Assembly: GCF_001698125.1 (NCBI RefSeq)
Contig: NZ_CP013854.1
Coordinates: forward strand, 6,122,049 to 6,186,048
Source of the DNA: Pseudonocardia sp. HH130630-07
GTDB lineage: Bacteria; Actinomycetota; Actinomycetes; Mycobacteriales; Pseudonocardiaceae
Direction of reading: 5' to 3'
Length of the DNA: 64,000 bases
The translations under genes were made by a program, and so were the position numbers. Shown piece after piece: positions 1 through 7,798 of this stretch. Each line of letters starts with the position of its first letter. The first letter of the stretch is position 1. The notes below the pieces were generated by a model. That model worked only from the letters and a program-made list of their open reading frames with translations. It ran no database searches and was not told the DNA's origin.

Positions 1-106
1 CCGCAGCCGCGACGGCCGCAGTAGTGACACTGCGTCATACGTCCATCCGGGCTGTGCGACCGCTCACACCACCGGTCCCGGGATGGGCAGGGACGGCCCC
101 GTCGTT

Positions 107-124
107 GTCCCCTGGCACGGGGAC
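107..124 (+). promoter_or_regulatory. Short hairpin upstream of pnuC
   Basis: The arms GTCCCC (107-112) and GGGGAC (119-124) flank a 6-nt loop. It lies 35 nt before the pnuC start, so it could be an operator or leader hairpin. I do not recognise a known NAD-related riboswitch. The rest of bases 1-159 holds nothing else I can support; a short in-frame tail ending in TAG near base 24 could be the end of an upstream gene. Confidence 0.25.
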
Positions 125-159
125 GCGCGTGTCCGGCGTCCCGGGGAGGGGACCTCGTC

Positions 160-798
160 GTGGACCTGCTGCTGCACCACGGGCTGACCGCGTTCGGCCA
201 GTTCGTGTCCTGGGCGGAGCTGATCGGTCAGCTCGGTGCGCTCGCCGTCGTCTTCCTCGCCCGGCGCCGGAGCATCACGACCTGGCCGGTGCAGATGGCC
301 GCGTGCGCGCTGTTGTTCGGGGTGTACGCGTCGGCGCAGCTGGGCGGACTGGCGTTCCGGCAGGTGGTGGTGTTCGCCATCTCGGTGTTCGGGCTGGTCG
401 CCTGGTTGCGCCGCCGCGACCCGGTGTACGGGCTCGCGGTCCGGCACGGGACCGCGTGGCAGCGGATCGGGCTGGCCGGGCTGCTGGTCGGCGGCACCGT
501 CGTGACGGCGCTGGTGCTCGACGCGCTGGACGCGTCCTGGGCGCCGTGGCCGGACGCCGCGATCTTCGTGGGGACGGCGGTGGCCTTCCTCGCCCAGGGG
601 CTGCGGCTCATCGAGTTCTGGATCATCTGGCTGCTGGTGGACGCGGTCGGGGTGCCGCTGCAGATCGCGTCCGGGCTGTGGTTCTCGGCCGCGATCTACC
701 TCGTCTTCGCCGGGCTGGTGCTGCACGGCTGGTGGAGCTGGTCGCGGGCACGGCGGACCGTCGGGGCCGGGGTGCCGGAGCCGAGCCGGGCGGCCTGA
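160..798 (+). CDS. pnuC: PnuC-type nicotinamide ribonucleoside/NMN transporter
   Basis: A 212-residue multi-pass membrane protein of the usual PnuC length. It would take up nicotinamide riboside or a related vitamin across the cytoplasmic membrane for NAD salvage. The C-terminal half carries the family pattern: a Trp-rich helix FWIIWLLVDAVGVPLQI at about residues 150-166, then SGLWFSAAIYLVF and a terminal WWSW. The start is GTG at 160 with GGGGAGGG about 10 nt upstream. aroE starts 18 bp after the stop. Substrate specificity within the PnuC family (nicotinamide riboside, riboflavin or thiamine) cannot be decided from sequence alone. Confidence 0.82.
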   Translation: MDLLLHHGLTAFGQFVSWAELIGQLGALAVVFLARRRSITTWPVQMAACALLFGVYASAQLGGLAFRQVVVFAISVFGLVAWLRRRDPVYGLAVRHGTAWQRIGLAGLLVGGTVVTALVLDALDASWAPWPDAAIFVGTAVAFLAQGLRLIEFWIIWLLVDAVGVPLQIASGLWFSAAIYLVFAGLVLHGWWSWSRARRTVGAGVPEPSRAA

Positions 799-803
799 GC
801 ACG

Positions 804-828
804 CATACTCCCGGGGTGAACTCCCCGG
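804..828 (+). promoter_or_regulatory. Leaderless -10 and start-codon hairpin of aroE
   Basis: CATACT at 804-809 lies exactly 6 nt before the GTG start at 816, the spacing of a leaderless actinobacterial promoter. CCGGGG (811-816) and CCCCGG (823-828) form a 6-bp inverted repeat enclosing the start codon, which could mask it in RNA or DNA. Confidence 0.4.
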
Positions 829-1655
829 TCCGTCGCGCCGCCGTCCTCGGGTCGCCGATCGCGCACTCGCTGTCCCCCGCCCTGCACCACGCGGCCTACG
901 CCGCGCTCGGCCTGGACGGCTGGCACTACGACCGGATCGAGGCCGGCGAGCAGGACCTGGCCGGGTTCGTCGCCGGGCTCGGGCCGGAGTGGGCCGGGCT
1001 GTCGCTGACGATGCCGCTCAAGCGGGTGCTGCTCGACGTCGCCGACCGGGTCGACCCGGCCGCCGCGGCGATCGGCGCTGGGAACACGCTGGTCCTGGGC
1101 CCGGAGGGCGGCGTCGCGTACAACACCGACGTCGCCGGGATCGCGGAGTCGCTGCGCGGTGCGGGTGCCGGCACCGGCCGGGCCGTGGTGCTCGGGGCGG
1201 GCGGCACCGCGCAGGCCGCGCTGGCGGCGTTGCAGGAGCTGAGGGTGGACCACGTCGACGTCCTGGTCCGCGACACCGGGCGGGCCGCCGCGCTGCGCGG
1301 GACCGCGGAACGGCTCGGCGTCGCTCCGGGGATCCACGGCGTGCTGACCGACCCGGTCGCGGCGGCGACCCTCCTGGAGGGGGCCGACATCGTCGTCTCG
1401 ACGCTGCCGGCCGGGGCGGCGGACCCGCTGGCCGGGGCCCGCTGGCGGCCCGGGACGGTGCTCCTCGACGCCGTCTACGCGCCGTGGCCGACCGTCGTCG
1501 CCGGGGGCGCCGCCGCGTCCGGGGCGACGATCGTGTCCGGCCTGGAGATGCTCCTGCTCCAGGCCGTGGCCCAGGTCCGGCTGATGACCGGCCGGCCGGG
1601 GCCGGTCGCGGCCATGCGGGAGGCGCTCGACGCCGCGGTCGCCGCCCGGAGCTGA
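816..1655 (+). CDS. aroE: Shikimate dehydrogenase
   Basis: A 279-residue enzyme of normal family length that reduces 3-dehydroshikimate to shikimate with NADPH in the aromatic amino acid pathway. The substrate domain shows GSPIAHSLSPALH near residue 10 (the SxS binding pair) and LSLTMPLK near residue 65 with the catalytic Lys. GAGNTLV and YNTD follow. The nucleotide-binding loop is VVLGAGGTAQAALAAL near residue 130. The open frame runs far upstream, but homology begins at the GTG at 816, which also has a leaderless -10. It stands apart from other aro genes here, so it may be an AroE paralogue; in this family that is only resolved by specificity tests. Confidence 0.9.
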   Translation: MNSPVRRAAVLGSPIAHSLSPALHHAAYAALGLDGWHYDRIEAGEQDLAGFVAGLGPEWAGLSLTMPLKRVLLDVADRVDPAAAAIGAGNTLVLGPEGGVAYNTDVAGIAESLRGAGAGTGRAVVLGAGGTAQAALAALQELRVDHVDVLVRDTGRAAALRGTAERLGVAPGIHGVLTDPVAAATLLEGADIVVSTLPAGAADPLAGARWRPGTVLLDAVYAPWPTVVAGGAAASGATIVSGLEMLLLQAVAQVRLMTGRPGPVAAMREALDAAVAARS

Positions 1656-1705
1656 CCGCTCGTCCTCGCCGGGCACGGACGCCGTGCCGGGGCGAGGATG
1701 GACCG

Positions 1706-2071
1706 GTGGTGCCGGAGAAGAGCTGCGCGGTCTGCGGGCGGCGGATCGAGTGGCGGCGGAAGTGGGCCGCGGACTGGGACCAGGTCCGCTACTGCTCCGC
1801 GCGCTGCCGGGGCCGCGGCGTCCGGCCGGTCGACCGGGATCTCGAACGGGCCGTCACCGACCTGCTCGACCAGCGGCGCACCGGGGCGACGATCTGCCCG
1901 TCCGAGGCCGCCCGCCGGGTCGATCCGGAGGGCTGGCGGGACCTGATGGAACCGGCCCGGATGGCCGCCCGCCGGCTGGTCGACGCGGGCCGGGTGGAGA
2001 TCGTCCAGCAAGGCTCCGTGGTCGACCCGTCGACGGCGAAGGGGCCGATCCGGATCCGCCGGACCCGCTGA
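1706..2071 (+). CDS. DUF2256 and DUF3253 fusion protein
   Basis: A 121-residue protein of unknown function built from two small domains. Residues 5-40 hold the DUF2256 signature CAVCGRRIEWRRKW with a second YCSARC pair, so four cysteines probably bind zinc. Residues 50-120 match DUF3253: TICPSEAARRVDP, WRDLM, MAARRLVDAG and VVDPSTAKGPIRI, a winged-helix-like fold. The start is one of two consecutive GTG codons. GTG 1706 is preferred because GAGGAT lies 6 nt before it, matching the leaderless spacing. The combination suggests a small nucleic-acid-binding protein, but no role is established. Confidence 0.8.
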   Translation: MVPEKSCAVCGRRIEWRRKWAADWDQVRYCSARCRGRGVRPVDRDLERAVTDLLDQRRTGATICPSEAARRVDPEGWRDLMEPARMAARRLVDAGRVEIVQQGSVVDPSTAKGPIRIRRTR

Positions 2072-2090
2072 TCTGGGGCAGGCTGACCGC

Positions 2091-2891
2091 ATGCCCCGCG
2101 ACACCTACACCCACGGTCACCCCGAGGTCGTCGTCCGCTCGCACGCGGCGCGCACCGCCGGGAACTCCTGCGGCTACCTGCTGGAGCACCTCACCCCGGG
2201 CACCAGCCTGCTCGACGTCGGCTGCGGCCCCGGCAGCATCACCGCCGATCTCGCCGCCCGGGTCGCCCCGGGCCGGGTCCGCGGGATCGAGGTCGTGGAC
2301 AGCACGCTGGAGCAGGCCAGGGCGGCCGCCGCGGCGCGCGGGGTGCAGGTGGAGTTCGCCGTCGACGACGGCTACGCCCTGTCCGACCCGGACGACACCT
2401 GGGACGTCGTGCACGCCCACCAGGTGCTCCAGCACGTCTCGGACCCGGTGGCGGTGCTGCGCGAGATGCGCCGCGTCGCCCGGCCCGGCGGCCTGGTCGC
2501 CGTCCGCGACGCGGACTACGCCGGGTTCCAGTGGTGGCCCCGCGACCCGCGGCTGGACCGCTGGCTGGAGCTGTACCGCGCGGTGGCCCGCGGCAACGAC
2601 GCCGAACCCGACGCCGGGCGCCGCCTGCTCGGCTGGGCACACGCCGCCGGGTTCACCGAGGTGACGCCGTCCGCCTCGGTCTGGTGCCACGCCACCCCGG
2701 AGGACCGTGCGGCCTGGGGCGGGATGTGGGCCGACCGGATCCACACCGGGGTCGGCCGCTCCGCCGTGGCCCGCGGGCTCGCCGAGCCCGACGAGCTGGA
2801 CGCGATCTCGCAGGCGTGGCGGGAGTGGACCGCGCACCCGGACGGCTGGTTCCTCGTCCCGCACGGCGAGGTGCTCTGCCGGGTCCCCTGA
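2091..2891 (+). CDS. Class I SAM-dependent methyltransferase
   Basis: A 266-residue cytosolic protein. Motif I LLDVGCGPGSIT is at about residues 43-54. The acidic motif follows, GIEVVDSTLEQA, then DVVHAHQVLQHVSDPVAVLREM, which resembles the UbiE/Methyltransf_11 pattern. The substrate is unknown. It follows the DUF2256/DUF3253 gene by 19 bp on the same strand and may be co-transcribed with it, although CAGGCT lies 6 nt before the ATG and could drive a separate leaderless transcript. Methyltransferases of this type act on quinones, lipids or small metabolites, and nothing here distinguishes them. Confidence 0.82.
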   Translation: MPRDTYTHGHPEVVVRSHAARTAGNSCGYLLEHLTPGTSLLDVGCGPGSITADLAARVAPGRVRGIEVVDSTLEQARAAAAARGVQVEFAVDDGYALSDPDDTWDVVHAHQVLQHVSDPVAVLREMRRVARPGGLVAVRDADYAGFQWWPRDPRLDRWLELYRAVARGNDAEPDAGRRLLGWAHAAGFTEVTPSASVWCHATPEDRAAWGGMWADRIHTGVGRSAVARGLAEPDELDAISQAWREWTAHPDGWFLVPHGEVLCRVP

Positions 2892-2895
2892 CCGG

Positions 2896-2997
2896 CGCCT
2901 GCGGAGCGACGGTCGAACGGCACCCGAGGACACGCGTGCGGGGGCCTTCCGCGGGGCAGCGGGTCAGGCCGGGACGAGCACGGCGAGTCCGCAGGCG
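2896..2997. repeat. Wide inverted repeat in the 2.9-3.1 kb gap
   Basis: CGCCTGCGGA (2896-2905) and its complement TCCGCAGGCG (2988-2997) bracket 82 nt between the methyltransferase and the lipoprotein gene. It may terminate the first transcript or belong to a dispersed intergenic repeat; its style resembles the GACCTCGCAG pairs further along. Confidence 0.3.
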
Positions 2998-3079
2998 GGA
3001 TCGGTGGGGGCCGGGCACGTGCACACCCGGTGCCGCGCCCCCGGACGGCGGGCCGTGGACGATCGTTGCACAACGCATC

Positions 3080-3085
3080 TATGCT
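3080..3085 (+). promoter_or_regulatory. -10 element of the lipoprotein gene
   Basis: TATGCT ends 6 nt before the GTG at 3092, and no Shine-Dalgarno sequence is present. This fits a leaderless transcript starting at the start codon. Confidence 0.5.
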
Positions 3086-3091
3086 CCCCGC

Positions 3092-3832
3092 GTGTCCGCT
3101 GCGCAGGCGATCTCCCGTCCGTCGGTGTCCCGTGTGGCCGGTCTCGCCGTCCTGCTGGTCGCGCTCACGGTGTCCGGCTGTGCCGCCGATCCGGAGCCCA
3201 TCGCCGTCGGGTCGGCGCCCGCCGCACCCTCGGAACGGATCGACCTCGGTGCCGCCCCGGCCGCACCGGTCGAGATGTCACCGGTCGGCAGCTGGCCGCA
3301 GGCGTGCGACCTGCTCACCGACGCCGACATCCGGGCCGTCTTCCCCCAGGCGGCCGACATCGTCCGCGAGCCGCAGGACGTGCAGCTCACGGTGTTCGGC
3401 CTGGGCTCGTTCACGGTGACCGGCGGGCGGTGCACGTTCCGGTACTCGCTCCCCGGCCGGCTCGTCGACCCGGCGGACACCACGAGCGGGTACCGCCTGC
3501 AGGTCCAGGTCCAGGCCGTCGGCACGGACCGGTTCGTCGCGGAGAACCACGCGTCGGTGAGCCGTACCGGACCGGTCGGCGGCGTACCGGGCGCGGACTG
3601 CTCGGCCGACGTCCCGGACACGGCGGTGACCTGTGCGACGGACCGGATGCTGTTCGACGTCCGGGACATGCTCGGGAACGTCACGCAGGACGGCGGGTGG
3701 GCCCGGTTCCGGCAGGGTGACCGGATCACGACGTTCGAGGGCGAGGACTCCGCACGGCTCGATCAGCAGCACGAGTACGTGGTGCGTACCGCCCTGACCG
3801 AGATCGCCCGGACGATCGCGGCGAAGCTCTGA
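3092..3832 (+). CDS. Secreted lipoprotein, DUF3558-like
   Basis: A 246-residue exported lipoprotein. The signal peptide has a hydrophobic core VAGLAVLLVALTV followed by the lipobox VSGC, so Cys near residue 27 would be lipidated and the protein anchored outside the membrane. The mature part begins with a low-complexity Ala/Pro linker and then WPQACDLLTDADIRAVFPQA. That resembles the start of DUF3558 domains common in actinobacterial lipoproteins. Several later Cys residues (GRCTF, ADCSAD, VTCATD) could form disulfides. The function is unknown. It converges on the next methyltransferase gene with a GC-rich imperfect hairpin between them. Confidence 0.75.
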   Translation: MSAAQAISRPSVSRVAGLAVLLVALTVSGCAADPEPIAVGSAPAAPSERIDLGAAPAAPVEMSPVGSWPQACDLLTDADIRAVFPQAADIVREPQDVQLTVFGLGSFTVTGGRCTFRYSLPGRLVDPADTTSGYRLQVQVQAVGTDRFVAENHASVSRTGPVGGVPGADCSADVPDTAVTCATDRMLFDVRDMLGNVTQDGGWARFRQGDRITTFEGEDSARLDQQHEYVVRTALTEIARTIAAKL

Positions 3833-3834
3833 GA

Positions 3835-3864
3835 CCCGGCGGGCCCGTCAGGCCCCGGGCCGGG
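3835..3864. terminator. Imperfect bidirectional terminator hairpin
   Basis: CCCGGCGGGCCCG (3835-3847) can pair with GGCCCCGGGCCGGG (3851-3864) across the 3-nt stop codon of the minus-strand gene. It sits between two converging genes. One or two mismatches or bulges are present and there is no T tract. Confidence 0.45.
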
Positions 3865-4429
3865 CGTGCAGCGTGACGGCGTAGCCGGAGCCCTCCGCCC
3901 AGGGCGCACGGTCCCAGGCCGACCAGCGCCGCACGGCGTCCAGCCCGGCGGCGGCGCACCAGGCGTCGACGTCGCCGGGGGCCGGCCAGCCGGGTCGCAG
4001 CGTGAACCCGGCCAGCAGCAGGCCGCCCGGGCGCAGGTGCCGGGCGCACCCGGCGAGCAGGCCGGCCCGGTCGGTGGCGTAGGGGACGACGTTCCCGGCG
4101 AGGACGACCATGCCGAACCGGTCGTCCAGGTCGAGGTCCTCGATCCCGCAGTGCTCCCAGCGCAGGTGCGGGGCCTTCGCCCGGGCGGCCGCGATCATGT
4201 CCGGGTCGGGGTCGACGCCGACCACCTCGATGCCGCGCCGGTCCAGCTCGATCCCCACCCGCCCGGTGCCGCACCCGCCGTCGAGCACCGGGCCCCGGTC
4301 CAGCAGCGCGGTCACCAGATCGGCCTCGCCGTGCGGGTTCTCCCCCGCGGCGGCCATGGCCGCCCAGCGGTCGTCGTAGGAACCGAGGTCGACCCGGTCC
4401 TTCCAGGTCGTCCAGTCGTCGGGCAGCAC
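3848..4429 (-). CDS. Class I SAM-dependent methyltransferase
   Basis: A 193-residue methyltransferase with motif I VLDGGCGTGRVGIEL near residue 48, VVGVDPDPDMIAAARAKAP as the acidic loop, and FGMVVLAGNVVPY as motif IV. It lacks a large accessory domain, so it is a minimal fold acting on an unknown small substrate. The GTG start at 4429 has TAGGCT seven nt upstream (4437-4442 on the plus strand) and no ribosome-binding site. The same hexamer is used by the trpS leader. It is not obviously linked to the two-component operon that lies immediately upstream. Confidence 0.78.
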   Translation of the reverse strand: MLPDDWTTWKDRVDLGSYDDRWAAMAAAGENPHGEADLVTALLDRGPVLDGGCGTGRVGIELDRRGIEVVGVDPDPDMIAAARAKAPHLRWEHCGIEDLDLDDRFGMVVLAGNVVPYATDRAGLLAGCARHLRPGGLLLAGFTLRPGWPAPGDVDAWCAAAGLDAVRRWSAWDRAPWAEGSGYAVTLHARPGA

Positions 4430-4473
4430 GGACCCGAGCCTAGGGAACCGCCGGGACGCGCGCTCCCACGCGG

Positions 4474-5172
4474 TCAGCCCGGCGCGACGAGTCCCGCGTC
4501 GTACGCCGTGATGACCAGGTGCACCCGGTCGCGGGCCGGGACCTTCTGCAGCAGCCGTCCGACGTGGGTCTTGACCGTCTGCTCACCGATGAACAGCTCG
4601 CCGGCGATCTCGCGGTTCGACAGGCCGCGCCCGATCAGCACGAGGACCTCGCGCTCGCGGCCGGTGAGGTCGTCCAGTACCGGGGCCGCGGACGAGCGCG
4701 CCGGGCCGGGCCGCTCGGCGAAGTGCTCCAGGAGCCGGCGCGTGACGCCGGGGGACAGCAGCGCGTCGCCGGCGGCGGTCACCCGCACGGCGCGCGTGAG
4801 CTCCTCGGGTGAGGCGTCCTTCAGCAGGAACCCGCTGGCTCCCGCGCGCAACGCCTCGTGCACGTAGTCGTCGATGCCGAACGTCGTCACCATCACCACC
4901 TTCGGCAGGTGCGGCGACGGGCGCCCGGGTCCCAGGATGCGGCGGGTCGCCTCGAGGCCGTCCATCACCGGCATCCGAACGTCCATGAGGACGACGTCCG
5001 GGTTCGACTCCCCCGCGCTCCGCACCGCCTCGGCACCGTCGGCCGCCTGTGCGACGACCCGGATGTCCGGCTGCGCGTCGAGGAGGGCCGCGAAGCTCCC
5101 CCGGACCATGGCCTGGTCGTCCACGATCATCACGGTGATGTCCGTGGCCGCGTGCCCCTGCTCCGCCGTCAT
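4474..5172 (-). CDS. NarL/LuxR-type response regulator
   Basis: A 232-residue two-component regulator. The receiver domain has VMIVDD (acidic pair at residues 18-19), phospho-acceptor D64 in VVLMDVRMP, and conserved K118 in FLLKDAS. The C-terminal LuxR helix-turn-helix is LTGREREVLVLIGRGLSNREI, followed by EQTVKTHVGRLL. Its ATG overlaps the stop of the kinase gene by four bases (ATGA), so the pair is translationally coupled and this is the kinase's partner. It is the last gene of the PAP2-DedA-kinase-regulator operon and probably controls genes for the same membrane function, possibly its own operon. Confidence 0.92.
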   Translation of the reverse strand: MTAEQGHAATDITVMIVDDQAMVRGSFAALLDAQPDIRVVAQAADGAEAVRSAGESNPDVVLMDVRMPVMDGLEATRRILGPGRPSPHLPKVVMVTTFGIDDYVHEALRAGASGFLLKDASPEELTRAVRVTAAGDALLSPGVTRRLLEHFAERPGPARSSAAPVLDDLTGREREVLVLIGRGLSNREIAGELFIGEQTVKTHVGRLLQKVPARDRVHLVITAYDAGLVAPG

Positions 5173-6455
5173 CCGCCCGCCTCCCGTGCCGCCGCGTCCG
5201 GAGCCGTCGCCGCGGTATCGGCCGTGCAGCTCCGGCCGCCGAGCGGGAGCACGGCCACGACGCGGTGGCCGCCGGAGGCCGTGCGGCCCGCCGCCAGCGT
5301 CCCGCGCAGCATCGAGGCGCGTTCGCGCATGCCGATCAGCCCGTGGCCGCGACCGCGACCGCTCCGGTCCAGCCCCTCGCCGTCCCCGGCGCCGTTCTCG
5401 ATCACCACGTGCAGCTCTCCGCCCTGTACCTCCACCGACACCTCGATCGGTGCTCCGGGAGCGTGCCTGACCGCATTGCTGATCCCCTCCTGCGCGATCC
5501 GGTAGGCGGCGATGCCCACCGCCGTCGGCGTACCGGCCGGGACGCCGGACAGCAGCCGGACGGCCGCTCCGGCCCGCACGGTGTCCTCGACGAGCGCCGG
5601 GAGGTCGTCGAGCGTGGCCTGGGGCGTCCGCTCCGCGGGCCCGTCGCCCCGGAGCGCGCCGAGCATCTGCCGCATCTCCCCCAGCGCCACCCGTGCCGTC
5701 CGGGCGATGTCGTCCATCTCCGCCCCGACCTCGTCGGGGATGTCCGGGATCCGGTAGCGCGCGAACTGGGCCTGCACCTGGATCAACGACAACCCGTGCG
5801 CCACGACGTCGTGCAGCTCGCGGGCGATCCGCTGACGCTCCTCGGCGACCATGCGCCGCTCGACCTCCGTGGCGGCGTGCTCGCGCTCCGATGCCAGCTG
5901 ACGGGACACCCGGGCCCATTCGCGCAGCAGCGCACCCACGAGCGCCGCCGCGGCACCGACGCCGAGAGCGACCACCGTGTTGGCCACCCACTCCGCATCC
6001 GACCACGCCGTGGACAGCACGGCCGGCACGGACAGCACCAGTACCGGAACCAGGTACGACAGCGTTCCGGAACGCCACCCCGAGACCGTCCAGACCGTCC
6101 CGACCAGCAGTGCGAAGCAGATGATGCCGGTCATCGTCCACGGCCACGGGACCACGGACGGCCGGGTCCACAGCGACAGCGCCGCCGTCGCCGCCGTGAA
6201 CGTCGCGACCGCGAGAGCACGGTGCCGCAGTGCCAGCACCAGCGCCCCGACCTGGGCGGCCGGCAGCAGCAGGCCGGCCGGGACGGGCACGCCGTAGAGC
6301 GCCACCTCCAGCGACGCGAACACCGCGTAGAGCGCGACGGCAGCGGTCGACGCCGCACCGTGGGAGGCCGCGTCGGGACGGCGACGCGCCCACCGCAGCA
6401 ACCGGTGCCGGAGATGACGCCCCTCGGGCCGCGACGTACTGCCGGGGCCGGTCAC
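5169..6455 (-). CDS. NarL-family sensor histidine kinase
   Basis: A 428-residue membrane kinase. The N-terminal half (about residues 35-175) has five to six hydrophobic segments with little extracytoplasmic loop, so it probably senses something within the membrane. The HisKA_3 dimerisation motif ERQRIARELHDVVAH places the phosphorylated His at 215. The ATPase domain has AYRIAQEGISNAVRHA (N box) and RGRGHGLIGMRERA (G box). The GTG start overlaps the TGA of the DedA gene. It phosphorylates the downstream response regulator. Its genetic coupling to a lipid phosphatase and a DedA protein suggests a lipid-linked signal, which is inference. Confidence 0.9.
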   Translation of the reverse strand: MTGPGSTSRPEGRHLRHRLLRWARRRPDAASHGAASTAAVALYAVFASLEVALYGVPVPAGLLLPAAQVGALVLALRHRALAVATFTAATAALSLWTRPSVVPWPWTMTGIICFALLVGTVWTVSGWRSGTLSYLVPVLVLSVPAVLSTAWSDAEWVANTVVALGVGAAAALVGALLREWARVSRQLASEREHAATEVERRMVAEERQRIARELHDVVAHGLSLIQVQAQFARYRIPDIPDEVGAEMDDIARTARVALGEMRQMLGALRGDGPAERTPQATLDDLPALVEDTVRAGAAVRLLSGVPAGTPTAVGIAAYRIAQEGISNAVRHAPGAPIEVSVEVQGGELHVVIENGAGDGEGLDRSGRGRGHGLIGMRERASMLRGTLAAGRTASGGHRVVAVLPLGGRSCTADTAATAPDAAAREAGG

Positions 6456-7108
6456 GGCCCGATCCTGCTACCGCCGGTGAGGTGGCGCCGCTCGGCACGC
6501 TCGATGCCCTTCTTCGCGATCACCACGAGCACGAGGAACACGGCGATCACCGCGACGAAGAGGTAGCCGGCGTAGGAGACGGTGTCGGCGAGTTCGCGGA
6601 AGGTCCCCGCGGCCACCGCCGAGACACCGGTGTACAGACCGGCCCAGACGACACAGGCGGGGAGCGTCCAGGCCAGGAAACGCCGGTACCCGAACCCGCT
6701 CATGCCCACCGTGAGCGGCACGAGCGAGTGCAGGACGGGAAGGAACCGGGACAGGAGGACGGCCGGTCCGCCGCGCCGGAGGAGATAGCCCTCCGCCCGC
6801 TCCCAGTTGGCTTCGCCGAGGAGTCTGCCGGCCCGCGATGCGCGGATCCGGGGGCCGAGGAAGCGCCCCAGGGCGAATCCGATGCTCTCGCCGACGATCG
6901 AGCCCGCGACGACGACGGCGGCGAGGGCCACCCCCTCCGGCCAGGACGACACGGCCGTCCCCGCGACGACGACGATGGTGTCGCCGGGGACGACGAGGCC
7001 CACGAGCACGCTCGTCTCGAGCATGACGGCGAGGCCCGCCAGCAGGGTCCGCCGGAGCGGGTCGACGCCCTGCACCGTGTCGAGCAGCGACGTGATCATC
7101 CCGTTCAC
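6452..7108 (-). CDS. DedA-family membrane protein
   Basis: A 218-residue integral membrane protein of the DedA/SNARE-associated family. Members studied recently act as undecaprenyl-phosphate or phospholipid flippases. The family's first re-entrant loop is visible as LETSVLVGLVVPGDT, and the second as LLSRFLPVLHSLVPLTVGMSGF. In that second motif the usual Arg after RFxPxx is a His here. The GTG start overlaps the stop of the PAP2 gene (GTGA), and an internal ATG at 7099 is the alternative. The gene is coupled on both sides, so phosphatase, DedA, kinase and regulator are made together. Confidence 0.85.
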   Translation of the reverse strand: MNGMITSLLDTVQGVDPLRRTLLAGLAVMLETSVLVGLVVPGDTIVVVAGTAVSSWPEGVALAAVVVAGSIVGESIGFALGRFLGPRIRASRAGRLLGEANWERAEGYLLRRGGPAVLLSRFLPVLHSLVPLTVGMSGFGYRRFLAWTLPACVVWAGLYTGVSAVAAGTFRELADTVSYAGYLFVAVIAVFLVLVVIAKKGIERAERRHLTGGSRIGP

Positions 7109-7785
7109 GGCGCACCGTCCTCCCCGTGCGCGGCCGGCACGGCGTCCGCGGGGTCCGTGGTGCGGACCCGCGGCAGCAGCACCGCGGCGAGCAGGAGTGC
7201 GGCACCGGCTCCGACGAGCACCCCGCCCACGGTGTCGGTGGCCCAGTGCACGGCGAGCAGCGTGCGGGAGAACGCCATGGCCACGGTCCAGACGGCGCCG
7301 GCGATCGCCACCCAGGCGCGGGGGAAGAGCACGAACAGCACGGTCGCGATCGTCGCCGCGTTGGCGACGTGCCCCGAGGGGAAGGATCCGAAGTCGCTCG
7401 CGACGAGCATGTCCTCGGGCCGGGCACGTCCGTACAGGTGCTTGAACAGCTGCACGGCCCCCGCGCTCACGGCGAGCGCCACGGCGGCGTACACCGCGCC
7501 GGGCCGCCGCCCGGCCAGCAGCAGCGACAGGACCATCAGCACCGGGACGACCAGCACCGCCACCCAGCCACCGCCGATGTGGTCGAGGGCGAGGGCGAGC
7601 GACAGCATCCAGTCCGCGCGGTCCGCGGCGAGCAGCTCGTTCCACCACCGGTCGACGGCCGGAGGGTCGGTGTACCCGGTGCCGATCGCGGTACCCAGCA
7701 GCGTCGCCGCGATCATCGCCGCCAGGCCCGGCCACAGCGTCGGCGATCTCATCGCTCGGTCACGAGGTCGTCGGTGGGCGTCCAT
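7105..7785 (-). CDS. PAP2-family membrane phosphatase
   Basis: A 226-residue membrane phosphatase with all three PAP2 motifs: KHLYGRARP, FPSGHVAN and SRTLLAVHWATD. About six transmembrane helices are visible. Such enzymes dephosphorylate phosphatidic acid, phosphatidylglycerol phosphate or undecaprenyl pyrophosphate on the outer face of the membrane. The ATG at 7785 is preferred over an in-frame GTG 12 codons earlier because TAGCAT ends seven nt before it. It opens a four-gene overlapping operon with a DedA protein and a two-component system, which favours a polyprenyl-phosphate recycling role. The exact lipid is not determinable here. Confidence 0.86.
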   Translation of the reverse strand: MDAHRRPRDRAMRSPTLWPGLAAMIAATLLGTAIGTGYTDPPAVDRWWNELLAADRADWMLSLALALDHIGGGWVAVLVVPVLMVLSLLLAGRRPGAVYAAVALAVSAGAVQLFKHLYGRARPEDMLVASDFGSFPSGHVANAATIATVLFVLFPRAWVAIAGAVWTVAMAFSRTLLAVHWATDTVGGVLVGAGAALLLAAVLLPRVRTTDPADAVPAAHGEDGAP

Positions 7786-7792
7786 GTCCCCG

Positions 7793-7798
7793 ATGCTA
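7793..7798 (-). promoter_or_regulatory. -10 element of the PAP2-DedA-kinase operon
   Basis: Read on the minus strand this is TAGCAT, seven nt before the ATG at 7785. It overlaps the stop codon region of the upstream regulator gene, so the operon has its own promoter inside the end of that gene. Confidence 0.45.

Noticed and set aside
3066..3071. TTGCAC as a -35 for the lipoprotein gene
   Set aside because: It is only 8 nt from TATGCT, too close for a sigma-70-type -35/-10 spacing.
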